Positions 8,574 to 17,934 of a stretch of 64,000 nucleotides of DNA are shown here, in pieces; the stretch's first letter is position 1; the number at the start of each line of letters is the position of its first letter. The DNA lies in the NCBI GenBank assembly GCA_017437065.1, contig JAFSBX010000061.1, forward strand, positions 62,001 through 126,000. Direction: 5' to 3'. The position numbers were made by a program, and so were the translations under genes. The notes beneath the pieces were generated by a model that was not told the origin of the DNA, did no database searches, and saw nothing but the letters and a program-made list of their open reading frames with translations. The DNA comes from Lachnospiraceae bacterium (GTDB lineage: Bacteria > Bacillota > Clostridia > Lachnospirales > Lachnospiraceae).

Positions 8574-9869
8574 TTATAAATTATCCGACAAAATTCCACT
8601 ATCTACCAAAGACTGCACTGTTTTCAAAATACCGAACTTGGCATGCTGCCATGTCAGTCCGCCCTGAAAATATACTGCATACGGCGGTTTTACAGGTCCG
8701 TCTGCAGAAAGCTCTATGGAAGAACCTGATACAAATGCTCCTGCCGCCATAATCACATCACTGTCGTATCCCGGCATTGCCCACGGTTCCGGAGATACAA
8801 AGCTGTCTACCGGTGCCGCTGCCTGAATTCCCTGACAGAACGCAATGAGCGCCTTATCATTTTGAAATTCCACTGCCTGAATAATGTCATGTCTTGATTC
8901 TGTACCGTTTGGCACTACTTTATATCCTAATTTTTCATAAAGATTCGCTGCAAAAATCGCACCTTTTAAAGCTCCTGCCGTTACTGTCGGTGCCAAAAAA
9001 AGTCCCTGATAAAAGGCGCTTAAAATTCCCAAAGATGCGCCCACTTCTTTTCCAAGTCCCGGCGAAGTAAGTCGATATGCCGCATTTTCCACGCATTCCT
9101 TTTTTCCTGCAATGTAACCGCCAATTGGTGCCAGCCCACCGCCCGGATTTTTAATCAGAGAACCTACCACCATATCAGCTCCCACATCTGTCGGCTCTAT
9201 CCGTTCTACAAATTCACCGTAACAGTTGTCTACCATACAGATAACGTCAGGCTTGATTTCTTTAATAAATTTAATTAATTCACCAATTCTTGTTACGGAC
9301 AGCGTAGGACGTGTCTGATAGCCTTTCGAACGCTGAATGGTCACAAGTTTTGTTTTTTCATTGATTGCTTTTTTGATATTTTCAAAATCAAAACCGCCAT
9401 CAGGAAGCAAGTCTACCTGTTTATAAGAAATTCCGTATTCCTTTAAAGAACCCTTGGAATCTCTGATACCGATGACTTCTTCCAAAGTATCGTATGGCTT
9501 TCCTACCGGCGAAAGTAATTCATCCCCCGGTCTTAAATTACTCATAAGAGCAAGTGCAAGTGCATGTGTTCCACAGGTAATCTGCGGACGTACCAATGCA
9601 TCTTCCGTATGGAAAATGTCTGCATAAACTTTTTCCAGTGTATCTCTTCCGATATCGTTATAACCGTATCCGGTAGTTCCCAGAAGACACGCCTCACTTA
9701 CTTTACTATCCTGCATTGCTTTCAGCACTTTCAGCTGATTATACTCCGCTGTTTCGTCAATTTCCTTAAAACGCTCTTCCAACTGTTTTTCCATTTTAGC
9801 ACCAAATGCATAAACATCATCAGAAATGCCCATTTGTTTATATATATTATCTAACTTTAATTCTTCCAA
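8574..9869 (-). CDS. PLP-dependent methionine gamma-lyase-like (aluminium resistance family) enzyme
   Basis: I place the start at a TTG at 9869, giving 431 residues, because an AAAAGGAGT site ends seven bases upstream. The ATG at 9911 has no ribosome site. The sequence is a fold-type I PLP enzyme. The substrate and cofactor region contains TCGTHALALALMSNLRPGDE, the conserved aspartate segment CMVDNCYGEFVE, and the Schiff-base lysine in VGSLIKNPGGG. Homologues are annotated as aluminium resistance proteins or methionine gamma-lyase family proteins. The true substrate is not known from sequence. It lies between miaA and the DUF4321 gene. Confidence 0.88.
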   Translation of the reverse strand: MEELKLDNIYKQMGISDDVYAFGAKMEKQLEERFKEIDETAEYNQLKVLKAMQDSKVSEACLLGTTGYGYNDIGRDTLEKVYADIFHTEDALVRPQITCGTHALALALMSNLRPGDELLSPVGKPYDTLEEVIGIRDSKGSLKEYGISYKQVDLLPDGGFDFENIKKAINEKTKLVTIQRSKGYQTRPTLSVTRIGELIKFIKEIKPDVICMVDNCYGEFVERIEPTDVGADMVVGSLIKNPGGGLAPIGGYIAGKKECVENAAYRLTSPGLGKEVGASLGILSAFYQGLFLAPTVTAGALKGAIFAANLYEKLGYKVVPNGTESRHDIIQAVEFQNDKALIAFCQGIQAAAPVDSFVSPEPWAMPGYDSDVIMAAGAFVSGSSIELSADGPVKPPYAVYFQGGLTWQHAKFGILKTVQSLVDSGILSDNL

Positions 9870-9970
9870 TATTCTGACTCCTTTTCCTTTGTAAATCATG
9901 CTTACGCACAATTTCCCGCTATCTAAAATACCATTTTTTTATGTAAATTTCAATCCTGCTTTGTTTCGTT

Positions 9971-10924
9971 TCATTGTTTCGTTTGAATCCTCTGCTTCCA
10001 TTTCTCTACAATTGCCTGCAATATTTTTTCTTCATCATATCCAAACTCATTTTTGTTTATCCAGATAACCTCTTTTTCTCTTCGAAACCATGTGAGCTGT
10101 CTTTTGGCAAAATGTCTTGTATCGCGTTTTATCAGATAAACTGCTTCTTCCAGACTGATTTCACCGTCTAAATAGCTTAAGATTTCTTTATATCCGAGTC
10201 CCTGCATGGAAACTAATGTTCTGTCACATCCCATTTCTTTCAGTTTCATAACTTCTTCTACCAGACCGTCTTCCAACATTTTATCTACACGTCTGTCAAT
10301 TCGCTCATACAAAACAGCCCTGTCGTCATTCAGCACAAAATAACAGGAATCATAGGCAGACTCTTTGGCACGTTCTGCTTCATTATGTTCAGAAATTTTT
10401 TTGCCGGTAAGTTCATAAAATTCCAGTGCTCTGATGACTCTTTTGATGTTATTGGCATGAATGCTTTCAGCAGACTCTTTATCTACTTCTGCAAGGCGAT
10501 TGTGCAGATACTCTGCCCCTTTTTCTTTTGCAAGTGTTTCCAGACGTTTACGGATTTCCGAATTTTCTTCATTTTCCGTAAAATCGATATCATATAATAC
10601 TGCCTGAATATAGAAGCCGGTGCCTCCTGTCAGAATCGGTATATGATTTCTTGCCACAATTTCTTCAATGCACAGCTTCACTTTTTCTTTAAAAATAACA
10701 ACATTAAATTCATCAAACGGCTCCAGTATGTCAATCATATGATGTGGCACTCCTGCCATTTCCTCTGATGTAATCTTCGCAGAACCTATGTCCATATACT
10801 TATATACCTGCATAGAATCAGCGGAGATAATCTCCCCGCCCAGCGTTTTTGCAAGTTTAATGGATAAATTTGTTTTTCCTACCGCAGTAGGCCCTGTTAA
10901 TACAATTAAAGGCATTTTTGCCAT
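9971..10924 (-). CDS. miaA: tRNA dimethylallyltransferase MiaA
   Basis: From the start at 10924 (GGAGG site four to five bases upstream) the protein has 317 residues. An upstream ATG at 10981 would add 19 residues without a ribosome site. The P-loop is GPTAVGKT at 11-18. SADSMQVYKYMDIGSAKI and HHMIDILEP are the substrate-binding signatures of MiaA. GGTGFYIQAVLYD and RQLTWFRR are also conserved. MiaA adds a dimethylallyl group to A37 of tRNAs that read UNN codons. It follows mutL closely, the usual mutS-mutL-miaA order. Confidence 0.97.
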   Translation of the reverse strand: MAKMPLIVLTGPTAVGKTNLSIKLAKTLGGEIISADSMQVYKYMDIGSAKITSEEMAGVPHHMIDILEPFDEFNVVIFKEKVKLCIEEIVARNHIPILTGGTGFYIQAVLYDIDFTENEENSEIRKRLETLAKEKGAEYLHNRLAEVDKESAESIHANNIKRVIRALEFYELTGKKISEHNEAERAKESAYDSCYFVLNDDRAVLYERIDRRVDKMLEDGLVEEVMKLKEMGCDRTLVSMQGLGYKEILSYLDGEISLEEAVYLIKRDTRHFAKRQLTWFRREKEVIWINKNEFGYDEEKILQAIVEKWKQRIQTKQ

Positions 10925-10988
10925 ATATCCTCCATACCGGATGAATACTATAAATTTATAATATTCTATTATCCGGTTCATTTAATCA

Positions 10989-13079
10989 TCAAACAATTCT
11001 CTTAAATTTCTTCTCTATTTCATATTTTGTCATAGAAATAATTGTTGGTCTTCCATGCGGACAATTATAAGGATTATCCAACACTAATAACTGATCCAGT
11101 AATGCTTCTACTTCCACAAAACTCATGGACATATTTCCTTTTACCGCCGCTTTGCAGGACATAGACGCAATTTTTTCTTCAATTACTGTTGCATTTCCAC
11201 GCAGGGAACCTTGCGACAATTCATCCAGAACCTCCTCAAACAATTCCTTTTCGTTACAACCGTAAAGATCTGTGGGAACTGCACGAAGAGCATATTCATT
11301 TCCACCAAATTCTTCAATTTCAAAACCTAACCCGGCAAATATATGTGCATATTCTTTATAGACATTTTCCTGCTGACCGGTCATGGTAACAACAAGTGGA
11401 GGATTCAGTAACTGTGAACTCACTTGTTTGTCTTTTAATGCTTTAATAAACTTCTCATACTTTACCTTTTCATGTGCCGCATGCTGATCCATAATCATCA
11501 GTTTGTCCTGATAGTTTATTAACCAGTATGTGTCAAAAATCTGTCCTAAAATTCTATATTCCTGTCTGGCTTCCTTCGTTAAGATTTTTTCTTCAAAGAG
11601 CTCCATCTGGATAGGTTTTTCAATAATTTCACGTTTCGGATTTACGTCCTGTTTCGGTGTTGCTACCTGTTGCGTTTCTGCAACTGATTCCTTTTCTGCA
11701 TTTTTCTGCTCAGTTGCCGCATTCTCCTGTTCGACACAATTTGTCATCCCGACTGCTGCTTTTGCTTTATCTTCTTCCGTATCTGAACTAAAAAACGTTA
11801 CGCTCTCAGATTTTGTTTTATCTGTGTCCCGTTCTATTGCCGGCTTTATAGGCAGTATATCCTCGTTTTTCTGTTTCTCACTGTTTTCGTATTTTTCCGC
11901 ATTTCCGATGACACGACTCCACACAGGATTTTTGGCATAATTTTGTATTTTCGCCTGTTCGGTTCTGTACTCCGCTTCTTCTTTTACTCGTGTCTGTGCC
12001 AGACGATTTACTTCAAAAGGTTCCGGTACCGTATAATTTATTGTCTTCTTCTCTTCTTTTTCTTCCGTAAGCGAAACATTCGGTATCATTTCCCTTCGGG
12101 TAAGTGCTTCTGCGATTGTATCTGATACAAATTTAAAGAACACTTCACCTTCCGTAAAACGAATGTCCATTTTCGTAGGATGCACATTTACATCAATCAT
12201 TTCCGTATCAATGGAAAAATGTAATACCGTAAAGGGATATTTATGTTGCATTAAATACCCTTTGTAGCCTTCCTCAATTGTTTTTGCAATCAAAGTGCTT
12301 TTAATATATCGTCCATTCACAAAGTAGTTTTCATAATTACGATTGGAACGGTTAATGGTTGGCTTTCCTAAAAATCCGGCAATTTTCATACCATTTTTCT
12401 CTTTATTTACCTCAACGAGTTCATTAGCAATGTCCCGTCCGTAAATACGATAAATAATTTCCTTCAAATCTCCATTTCCGGTCGTATGAAACTTAATCTG
12501 CCCATTTACCATATATTTAAATGATACCGTAGGATTGGAAAGTGCCATATGCTCCATCAAATCCGATACATACCCGCCTTCTGTCATAGGCTGCTTTAAA
12601 AATTTACGTCGAACCGGAGTGTTAAAAAACAGATTTCTCACAATAATAGTAGTGCCATCCGGTGCTCCGATATCTTCAAAATCCTTCTGCACCGCACCTT
12701 CAATCACATTACGTATGCCGGTTAATGCGTCTTTTGTTTTCGTAATCATCTCCACCATTGCCACCGCTGCAATACTGGATAATGCCTCCCCGCGAAATCC
12801 CAGACTGACTACACTGGTCAAATCCGAAACTGTACGTATTTTACTGGTAGCATGTCTGATAAAAGCACGTTCAATCTGAGATTTATCAATGCCGCACCCA
12901 TTATCTGTCACACGAATAAAAGAAATTCCGCCTTCTTTTATTTCTACTGTGATTACATCGGCTCCGGCATCCACTGCATTTTCCACCAGTTCTTTTACTA
13001 CACTGGCCGGACGTTCCACAACTTCTCCTGCCGCAATTTTATCAATCGTATCTGTATCCAGAATTCGGATTTCATTCAT
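10989..13079 (-). CDS. mutL: DNA mismatch repair protein MutL, endonuclease type
   Basis: The start is the ATG at 13079, giving 696 residues with an AGGAGGTG site at 13086-13093. The in-frame GTG at 13088 lies inside that site. The GHKL ATPase domain shows IAAGEVVERPASVVKELVEN, DNGCGI and GFRGEALSS. A long, charged, low-conservation linker spans roughly residues 340-500. The C-terminal domain contains DQHAAHEKVKYE, which fits the DQHA-x2-E-x4-E endonuclease motif of MutL proteins in species without MutH. It should nick the strand to be repaired after MutS recognises the mismatch. It follows mutS by 57 bases. Confidence 0.97.
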   Translation of the reverse strand: MNEIRILDTDTIDKIAAGEVVERPASVVKELVENAVDAGADVITVEIKEGGISFIRVTDNGCGIDKSQIERAFIRHATSKIRTVSDLTSVVSLGFRGEALSSIAAVAMVEMITKTKDALTGIRNVIEGAVQKDFEDIGAPDGTTIIVRNLFFNTPVRRKFLKQPMTEGGYVSDLMEHMALSNPTVSFKYMVNGQIKFHTTGNGDLKEIIYRIYGRDIANELVEVNKEKNGMKIAGFLGKPTINRSNRNYENYFVNGRYIKSTLIAKTIEEGYKGYLMQHKYPFTVLHFSIDTEMIDVNVHPTKMDIRFTEGEVFFKFVSDTIAEALTRREMIPNVSLTEEKEEKKTINYTVPEPFEVNRLAQTRVKEEAEYRTEQAKIQNYAKNPVWSRVIGNAEKYENSEKQKNEDILPIKPAIERDTDKTKSESVTFFSSDTEEDKAKAAVGMTNCVEQENAATEQKNAEKESVAETQQVATPKQDVNPKREIIEKPIQMELFEEKILTKEARQEYRILGQIFDTYWLINYQDKLMIMDQHAAHEKVKYEKFIKALKDKQVSSQLLNPPLVVTMTGQQENVYKEYAHIFAGLGFEIEEFGGNEYALRAVPTDLYGCNEKELFEEVLDELSQGSLRGNATVIEEKIASMSCKAAVKGNMSMSFVEVEALLDQLLVLDNPYNCPHGRPTIISMTKYEIEKKFKRIV

Positions 13080-13135
13080 CCGTGTCACCTCCTAAATGTT
13101 CTTGGAAATTTAGCTGCTTCATTCAATTTTTTCGC

Positions 13136-15793
13136 TTATACAGTCCAACGATTTTTCAGCTTATTCTGCAATCGATATAATGTATTCAATGCATCTAACG
13201 GTGTCAGATTTGTCACATCAATTTCCTTTAGTTCTTCCAATACATCTTCATCTTTTACCGTATCAAACAGCGTCATTTGTGCCAAATCCACTTCGTCATA
13301 TTTCTTTACTGCTGCTTTTTTACCATCGCCTTTTGTATCAACTGCAATACTTTGCACCTTTTCCGTAATATCATTATCACTTAACTGTTCCACGATTTCC
13401 TTCGCACGGTCAATAACAATATCCGGCACGCCTGCAAGCTTTGCTACCTGTATACCATAGCTCTTATCCGCACCACCTTTTACAATCTTTCGTAAAAAGA
13501 CAATATCGTCGCCTTTTTCTTTCACAGCGATACAATAGTTGTTTACATTGCTCATTTTGCCTTCCAATTCAGTCAACTCATGGTAATGGGTTGCAAACAA
13601 CGTTTTTGCTCCTAAGATTCTGCGATTACTGATATATTCAATGACCGCCCATGCAATACTTAAACCGTCAAAGGTTGCGGTTCCTCTACCGATTTCATCT
13701 AAAACAAGCAAACTGTTCTGTGTGGCATTCCGCAAAATATTGGCAACCTCATTCATTTCTACCATAAAAGTACTCTGACCGCTTGCCAAATCATCCGAAG
13801 CACCCACACGGGTAAAAATACGGTCTACAATACCGATATTTGCACTTTTGGCCGGAACAAAGCTTCCAATCTGTGCCATCAGTACAATCAATGCCGCTTG
13901 CCGCATGTAGGTGGATTTTCCTGCCATATTGGGACCTGTAATAATGGCAATGCAATGATTTCCGTTATCCAAATAAGTATCATTCTGAATAAACATATCT
14001 CCCGAAATCATCTGTTCCACCACAGGATGTCTTCCATCCTTAATATCAATAATCCCTTTTTCATTTAACGAAGGACGTACAAAATTGTTTCGTTCTGCAA
14101 CAAGGGAAAGAGAAGCAAATACATCCAGCTTTGCCACCGCCTTTGCGGTTCTCTGTATACGTTCAATTTCCATAGCAATGGAATCTCTGATTTTACAGAA
14201 CATTTCATATTCCAGCGTATAAAGCTTGTCCTCCGCATTTAAAATAGTATCTTCCAGCTCTTTTAATTTGGTTGTGGTATATCTTTCCGCATTGGCAAGG
14301 GTTTGCTTACGAATATAATCCTCCGGCACCAAATCTTTGTAAGAATTAGTTACTTCAAAATAATAACCGAATACCTTGTTGTATTTGATTCGCAGATTTT
14401 TAATTCCGGTCCGCTCTTTGTCCTCTTCTTCCAGCTTTGCAAGCCAATTTTTTCCTTCGGTTTTTGCATTACGAAGAGTGTCAATATTTTCATCAAAACC
14501 TTCTTTGATAAGTCCGCCTTCTTTAATGGCTATTGGCGGGTCTTCGATGATAGCCGCATCAATCAAATGAAAAATATCTTCCAGTCCGTCTATTTCATCT
14601 TCAATTTTAGTAAGCAGCTCTTTTTCAAAGCCTTTTAATACAGATTTAATATGTGGCAGCATCTCCAAAGAATTGCGAAATGCTATTAAATCTCTGGGAT
14701 TGGCTGTTTTATAGCTTACTTTTCCGAGAAGTCTCTCCAAATCATAAATCGGATTCAGATATTCCCTGATTTCATCTCTGGAAACCGTATCATTATTGAA
14801 CTCTTCAATGGCATCCAGACGTATTTCCATTTCTTCTTTATCTATCAAAGGCTGCTCTATGTAGCTTCGCAGGGTTCTTGCCCCCATTGCTGTCTTTGTC
14901 TTATCAAGTACCCAGAGTAAAGAACCTCTTTTTTGCTTTTCACGCAAGGTTTCTGTCAGCTCCAGATTTCGTCTTGTAGAGCTGTCTAAAAGCATATACT
15001 TACTCGTTAAATAAGGATAAAGATGTGTGAAATGGCTGAGTGAATTTTTCTGTGTCTCATAAAGATACTGTAAAAGCGCCCCCGCTGCAATCATTCCCAC
15101 CGGAAAGTCTTCTATGCCAAGACCGATTAAAGAAGTTACTTTAAAATGGTTCATCAAACACTTTTTACAGCCTTCATCATCAAAATAATGGGGTTCCAGT
15201 GAATTAATGGCAATTCCAAGTCTCCCTCTTAAATCCTCCAACTCCATTCCGCTTACGAAAAATGCATCGTTACCGATAATTTCGGAAGGGGTATATTTAT
15301 TAATTTCATCTAACAGCTTTCTGTTATCTTCCACCTCAGTCAGATAATAATCACCGGTTGTCACATCCGCAATGGAAATACCAATTTTCTCCGGAAAATA
15401 AGCAACAGACATCAAAAAGTTATTTTTACTCTCTTCCAATGCCTGTATGTTTAAATTGGTTCCGGGTGTAACAATCCTGACAACTTCACGTTTCACAATT
15501 CCTTTGGCTAATTTCGGATCCTCTACCTGCTCGCAAATTGCCACTTTATAGCCTCTTGAAACAAGTTTATTTAAATAACCGTCCACTGCATGATAAGGAA
15601 TGCCGCACATCGGTGCACGTTCTTCCAATCCGCAGTTCTTTCCGGTCAGGGTAATTTCCAGTTCTTTCGAGGCAGTAATCGCATCCTCAAAAAACATTTC
15701 ATAAAAATCTCCCAATCTATAAAACAAAATGCAGTCACTATACTCCTTCTTTGTTTCCATATACTGCTGCATCATCGGGGTTAATTCTGCCAC
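13136..15793 (-). CDS. mutS: DNA mismatch recognition ATPase MutS
   Basis: This 885-residue MutS starts with a GTG at 15793 behind an AAGGAGAG site. The mismatch-binding motif is in LFYRLGDFYEMFFED (Phe-x-Glu). The ATPase has the Walker A GPNMAGKST, the Walker B region LLVLDEIGRGTATFDGLS and the ATHYHELTELE segment. It binds mismatches and recruits MutL. It is the first gene downstream of the injection-system locus. A terminator separates the two, so it probably has its own promoter in the 167-base gap. Confidence 0.97.
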   Translation of the reverse strand: MAELTPMMQQYMETKKEYSDCILFYRLGDFYEMFFEDAITASKELEITLTGKNCGLEERAPMCGIPYHAVDGYLNKLVSRGYKVAICEQVEDPKLAKGIVKREVVRIVTPGTNLNIQALEESKNNFLMSVAYFPEKIGISIADVTTGDYYLTEVEDNRKLLDEINKYTPSEIIGNDAFFVSGMELEDLRGRLGIAINSLEPHYFDDEGCKKCLMNHFKVTSLIGLGIEDFPVGMIAAGALLQYLYETQKNSLSHFTHLYPYLTSKYMLLDSSTRRNLELTETLREKQKRGSLLWVLDKTKTAMGARTLRSYIEQPLIDKEEMEIRLDAIEEFNNDTVSRDEIREYLNPIYDLERLLGKVSYKTANPRDLIAFRNSLEMLPHIKSVLKGFEKELLTKIEDEIDGLEDIFHLIDAAIIEDPPIAIKEGGLIKEGFDENIDTLRNAKTEGKNWLAKLEEEDKERTGIKNLRIKYNKVFGYYFEVTNSYKDLVPEDYIRKQTLANAERYTTTKLKELEDTILNAEDKLYTLEYEMFCKIRDSIAMEIERIQRTAKAVAKLDVFASLSLVAERNNFVRPSLNEKGIIDIKDGRHPVVEQMISGDMFIQNDTYLDNGNHCIAIITGPNMAGKSTYMRQAALIVLMAQIGSFVPAKSANIGIVDRIFTRVGASDDLASGQSTFMVEMNEVANILRNATQNSLLVLDEIGRGTATFDGLSIAWAVIEYISNRRILGAKTLFATHYHELTELEGKMSNVNNYCIAVKEKGDDIVFLRKIVKGGADKSYGIQVAKLAGVPDIVIDRAKEIVEQLSDNDITEKVQSIAVDTKGDGKKAAVKKYDEVDLAQMTLFDTVKDEDVLEELKEIDVTNLTPLDALNTLYRLQNKLKNRWTV

Positions 15794-15816
15794 GTTTCTC
15801 TCTCCTTAGTGTGTTA

Positions 15817-15846
15817 ATATTACACATTTTCATATTAAAAAAGTAA
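15817..15846 (-). promoter_or_regulatory. Possible mutS promoter
   Basis: On the minus strand TTACTT (15846-15841) is followed after 18 bases by TAATAT (15822-15817), with a TG one base upstream of the -10. This would place transcription start about 15-20 bases ahead of the mutS GTG. The -35 overlaps the T-tract of the upstream terminator. The call rests on sequence match alone and the region is AT-rich, so chance is a real possibility. Confidence 0.35.
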
Positions 15847-15873
15847 GTGGATAACCCTTTTCAAGTTACCCAC
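15836..15873 (-). terminator. Rho-independent terminator at the end of the injection-system locus
   Basis: On the minus strand GTGGGTAAC (15873-15865) pairs with GTTATCCAC (15855-15847) with one mismatch around a 9-base loop. TTACTTTTTTAA follows directly. The stem and T-run fit an intrinsic terminator in the direction of the CIS genes. It lies about 90 bases after the last CIS stop codon and about 45 bases before mutS. Confidence 0.75.
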
Positions 15874-15918
15874 CCATCATAATAACATAATTCAAAAAAT
15901 ATATCCAGCAGACGTTTC

Positions 15919-15937
15919 AAGAATTCAAAGAATTCTT
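15919..15937. repeat. Perfect 8-bp inverted repeat with 3-base loop after the last kinase-like gene
   Basis: AAGAATTC (15919-15926), AAA, then GAATTCTT (15930-15937) form a perfect hairpin 24 bases after the stop codon of the last CIS-locus gene. On the minus strand no T-run follows, so it may act as a 3' end stabiliser or processing site ahead of the true terminator at 15836-15873. Confidence 0.5.
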
Positions 15938-15960
15938 CTCATTATTGTACGACAACCTCA

Positions 15961-17886
15961 TTATTTTTCTTTTGCTTGCTTCTCTTTTTCCCATATCACC
16001 TCATTTTCCGCCATTTTACACATTGCACTGAGTTGTCCACTCTTGAGAGCATGCAGTACATTAAATCCTCCATTCTCTGCCTCTTTGGCCATGATTTTCA
16101 TTAAGTGAAAGACTATTGACATCGCCTCATTATTCGAAGATATGCCTAATATTCTCTTAACAAAATCTCTCATAATGGTAAGTTCATTGTAACCTGACGG
16201 TATTATACTAGCCTGCTTAATATCCTCCTTATCCAGCTCAAAATATATTTCTTTTCCGACACTTCTGACCTGTGACATGATATTCGTATTAAACATATTT
16301 CCCGTGGTAACTTGTCTTTCGTTTGCATAGTTCTCCCTGTCAATCTCCTCAAAGCTTCCAACTATTTTGTCATCCGGCAAACTTTTCAGATACTTTTGCA
16401 ATGTTTCTACCCTATTAACACATGCCTGTATTTCATCGTCCATAATTAATCCCTTTAATGTACCTTCAACGGCAGATAATGACACATCCAATATCTTATT
16501 ACGAAATCCTTCTGTTACAACCGGAAATGCTTTATCAAAAAATAATTCTGCCTGACCCTGTGCATTTATTACTTCTACACTTTCACCTTCTGCATTATCT
16601 TGCTTAGTTATACTCTTAAACTGCTGAGCTGTCATATTCTTAGTTTCTCCACCCAATATATGACCTGCCTTACGCAAACTGAAAGCTGAGTCGTTATCAA
16701 TTCCTTTTACCCCTGCTTCTGTCATCATAATATTTCCTGCATGACGATCCACATGACCGACGATAATATCCAATGCCGCCAAATTATAGGTACTTTCCAA
16801 AAACTGCGAAGAATTAATATTTACGAATTGTCTGGATTCCGTATCCTTTCGATTTTTCATTTCATCATCAGCTTCTTTCTTATTTTTAAACTGATAATCC
16901 AATCCATTTTGCAAATATACTCTGTTTAATATAATTTGCTGCAATAACTCAGCACGACTTTTTCCTTTCTCATCCATATAGGAGTAAGTATTATTTACCT
17001 CTTTACCTCTCGCTTTATCCATCAACGACGCCTGATTACCACTCTTAGTTCTTGCCATGGAAGTATCTACTACTGCATTTAGATTAAACAGCTTATCTAT
17101 CATAGATACCGCCACATCACGATGTGCTGTATTCATGGTATGTGTAGTACCATTTGATGGCTTCTTCATCCTTATTCTTTCGTAAACACTGTCCCCAGTA
17201 CCACCGGACATTTTCATATTCATATGCCCTTCTTTCAGAACACGAGTTTCTCCTCTTTCCGCATCTGCCACTGTATAAACAGTATTAATTCCTCCTTGTC
17301 CTAAAAAGTTTCTTTCTGTATCTTCCGTCTCCTGATAGAAGTTTACTGTTTTCATTAAATCCTCGTATTTTGCACCATAAGGCACTCCCAACCCTTTTCG
17401 TAATGCATAGAAACAATTCTCCTGTATCTTATTCACCCAGTCCATTTGGGTACGAATGTTCGTAGCAGCCGCTGCACAGACGCCCATGACTCCGGCATAT
17501 TTTTTCCCTTTTTTTGCATAACCCTGTGCTTTTCTTATAAGGTAAGACTGCATTTCCTGCATGTAGGCAAAGACTTCTCCATTTACCTGTGCCATTTCAT
17601 TCATGAATTCCTGTTCTGTAGAAGTCTGCTGAGGAATACGCATTCTCTTCATGGCTGCTTCGTAATTGTCAATATGTCGAATCAGACTCTTCACCGATGC
17701 ACTGCCTCGAACTTTCTTATAATCGGGTGCGTTCTCAACGACACCGCTGTTTAGAATTCCTCTGTTCATTCCCCTTAACTGTGCTACCGTAATTTCTCTC
17801 CTCGGTTCATCTTCCACGTTTCTTGCACCATTTTCTCCGGTTGTTATCTCATTCACTGTCTCACTTAATCTTTCACCGTAACCCAT
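15961..17886 (-). CDS. PI3/4-kinase-like protein, candidate injection-system cargo (copy 2)
   Basis: The 641-residue soluble protein has no signal peptide or membrane segment. Residues 1-190 are mostly helical with no match I know. A kinase-like domain follows: Gly-rich loop FLGQGGINTVY (194-204), candidate ATP-binding lysine at 218 in RVLKEGH, catalytic loop GHVDRHAGNIM (377-387) and metal motif GIDNDSAF (395-402). DRHxxN followed by ID-x-D is the pattern of PI3/PI4-kinase and related atypical kinases. A helical region ends the protein. It is the last gene of the locus, 48 bases after a close paralogue with the same motifs. Role as cargo, and whether a lipid or a protein is phosphorylated, are inference. 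Confidence 0.7.
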   Translation of the reverse strand: MGYGERLSETVNEITTGENGARNVEDEPRREITVAQLRGMNRGILNSGVVENAPDYKKVRGSASVKSLIRHIDNYEAAMKRMRIPQQTSTEQEFMNEMAQVNGEVFAYMQEMQSYLIRKAQGYAKKGKKYAGVMGVCAAAATNIRTQMDWVNKIQENCFYALRKGLGVPYGAKYEDLMKTVNFYQETEDTERNFLGQGGINTVYTVADAERGETRVLKEGHMNMKMSGGTGDSVYERIRMKKPSNGTTHTMNTAHRDVAVSMIDKLFNLNAVVDTSMARTKSGNQASLMDKARGKEVNNTYSYMDEKGKSRAELLQQIILNRVYLQNGLDYQFKNKKEADDEMKNRKDTESRQFVNINSSQFLESTYNLAALDIIVGHVDRHAGNIMMTEAGVKGIDNDSAFSLRKAGHILGGETKNMTAQQFKSITKQDNAEGESVEVINAQGQAELFFDKAFPVVTEGFRNKILDVSLSAVEGTLKGLIMDDEIQACVNRVETLQKYLKSLPDDKIVGSFEEIDRENYANERQVTTGNMFNTNIMSQVRSVGKEIYFELDKEDIKQASIIPSGYNELTIMRDFVKRILGISSNNEAMSIVFHLMKIMAKEAENGGFNVLHALKSGQLSAMCKMAENEVIWEKEKQAKEK

Positions 17887-17934
17887 ATTTTCCCTCCTTA
17901 AAGCATTCTTCTACAAACATCCTATTTACCGGTA

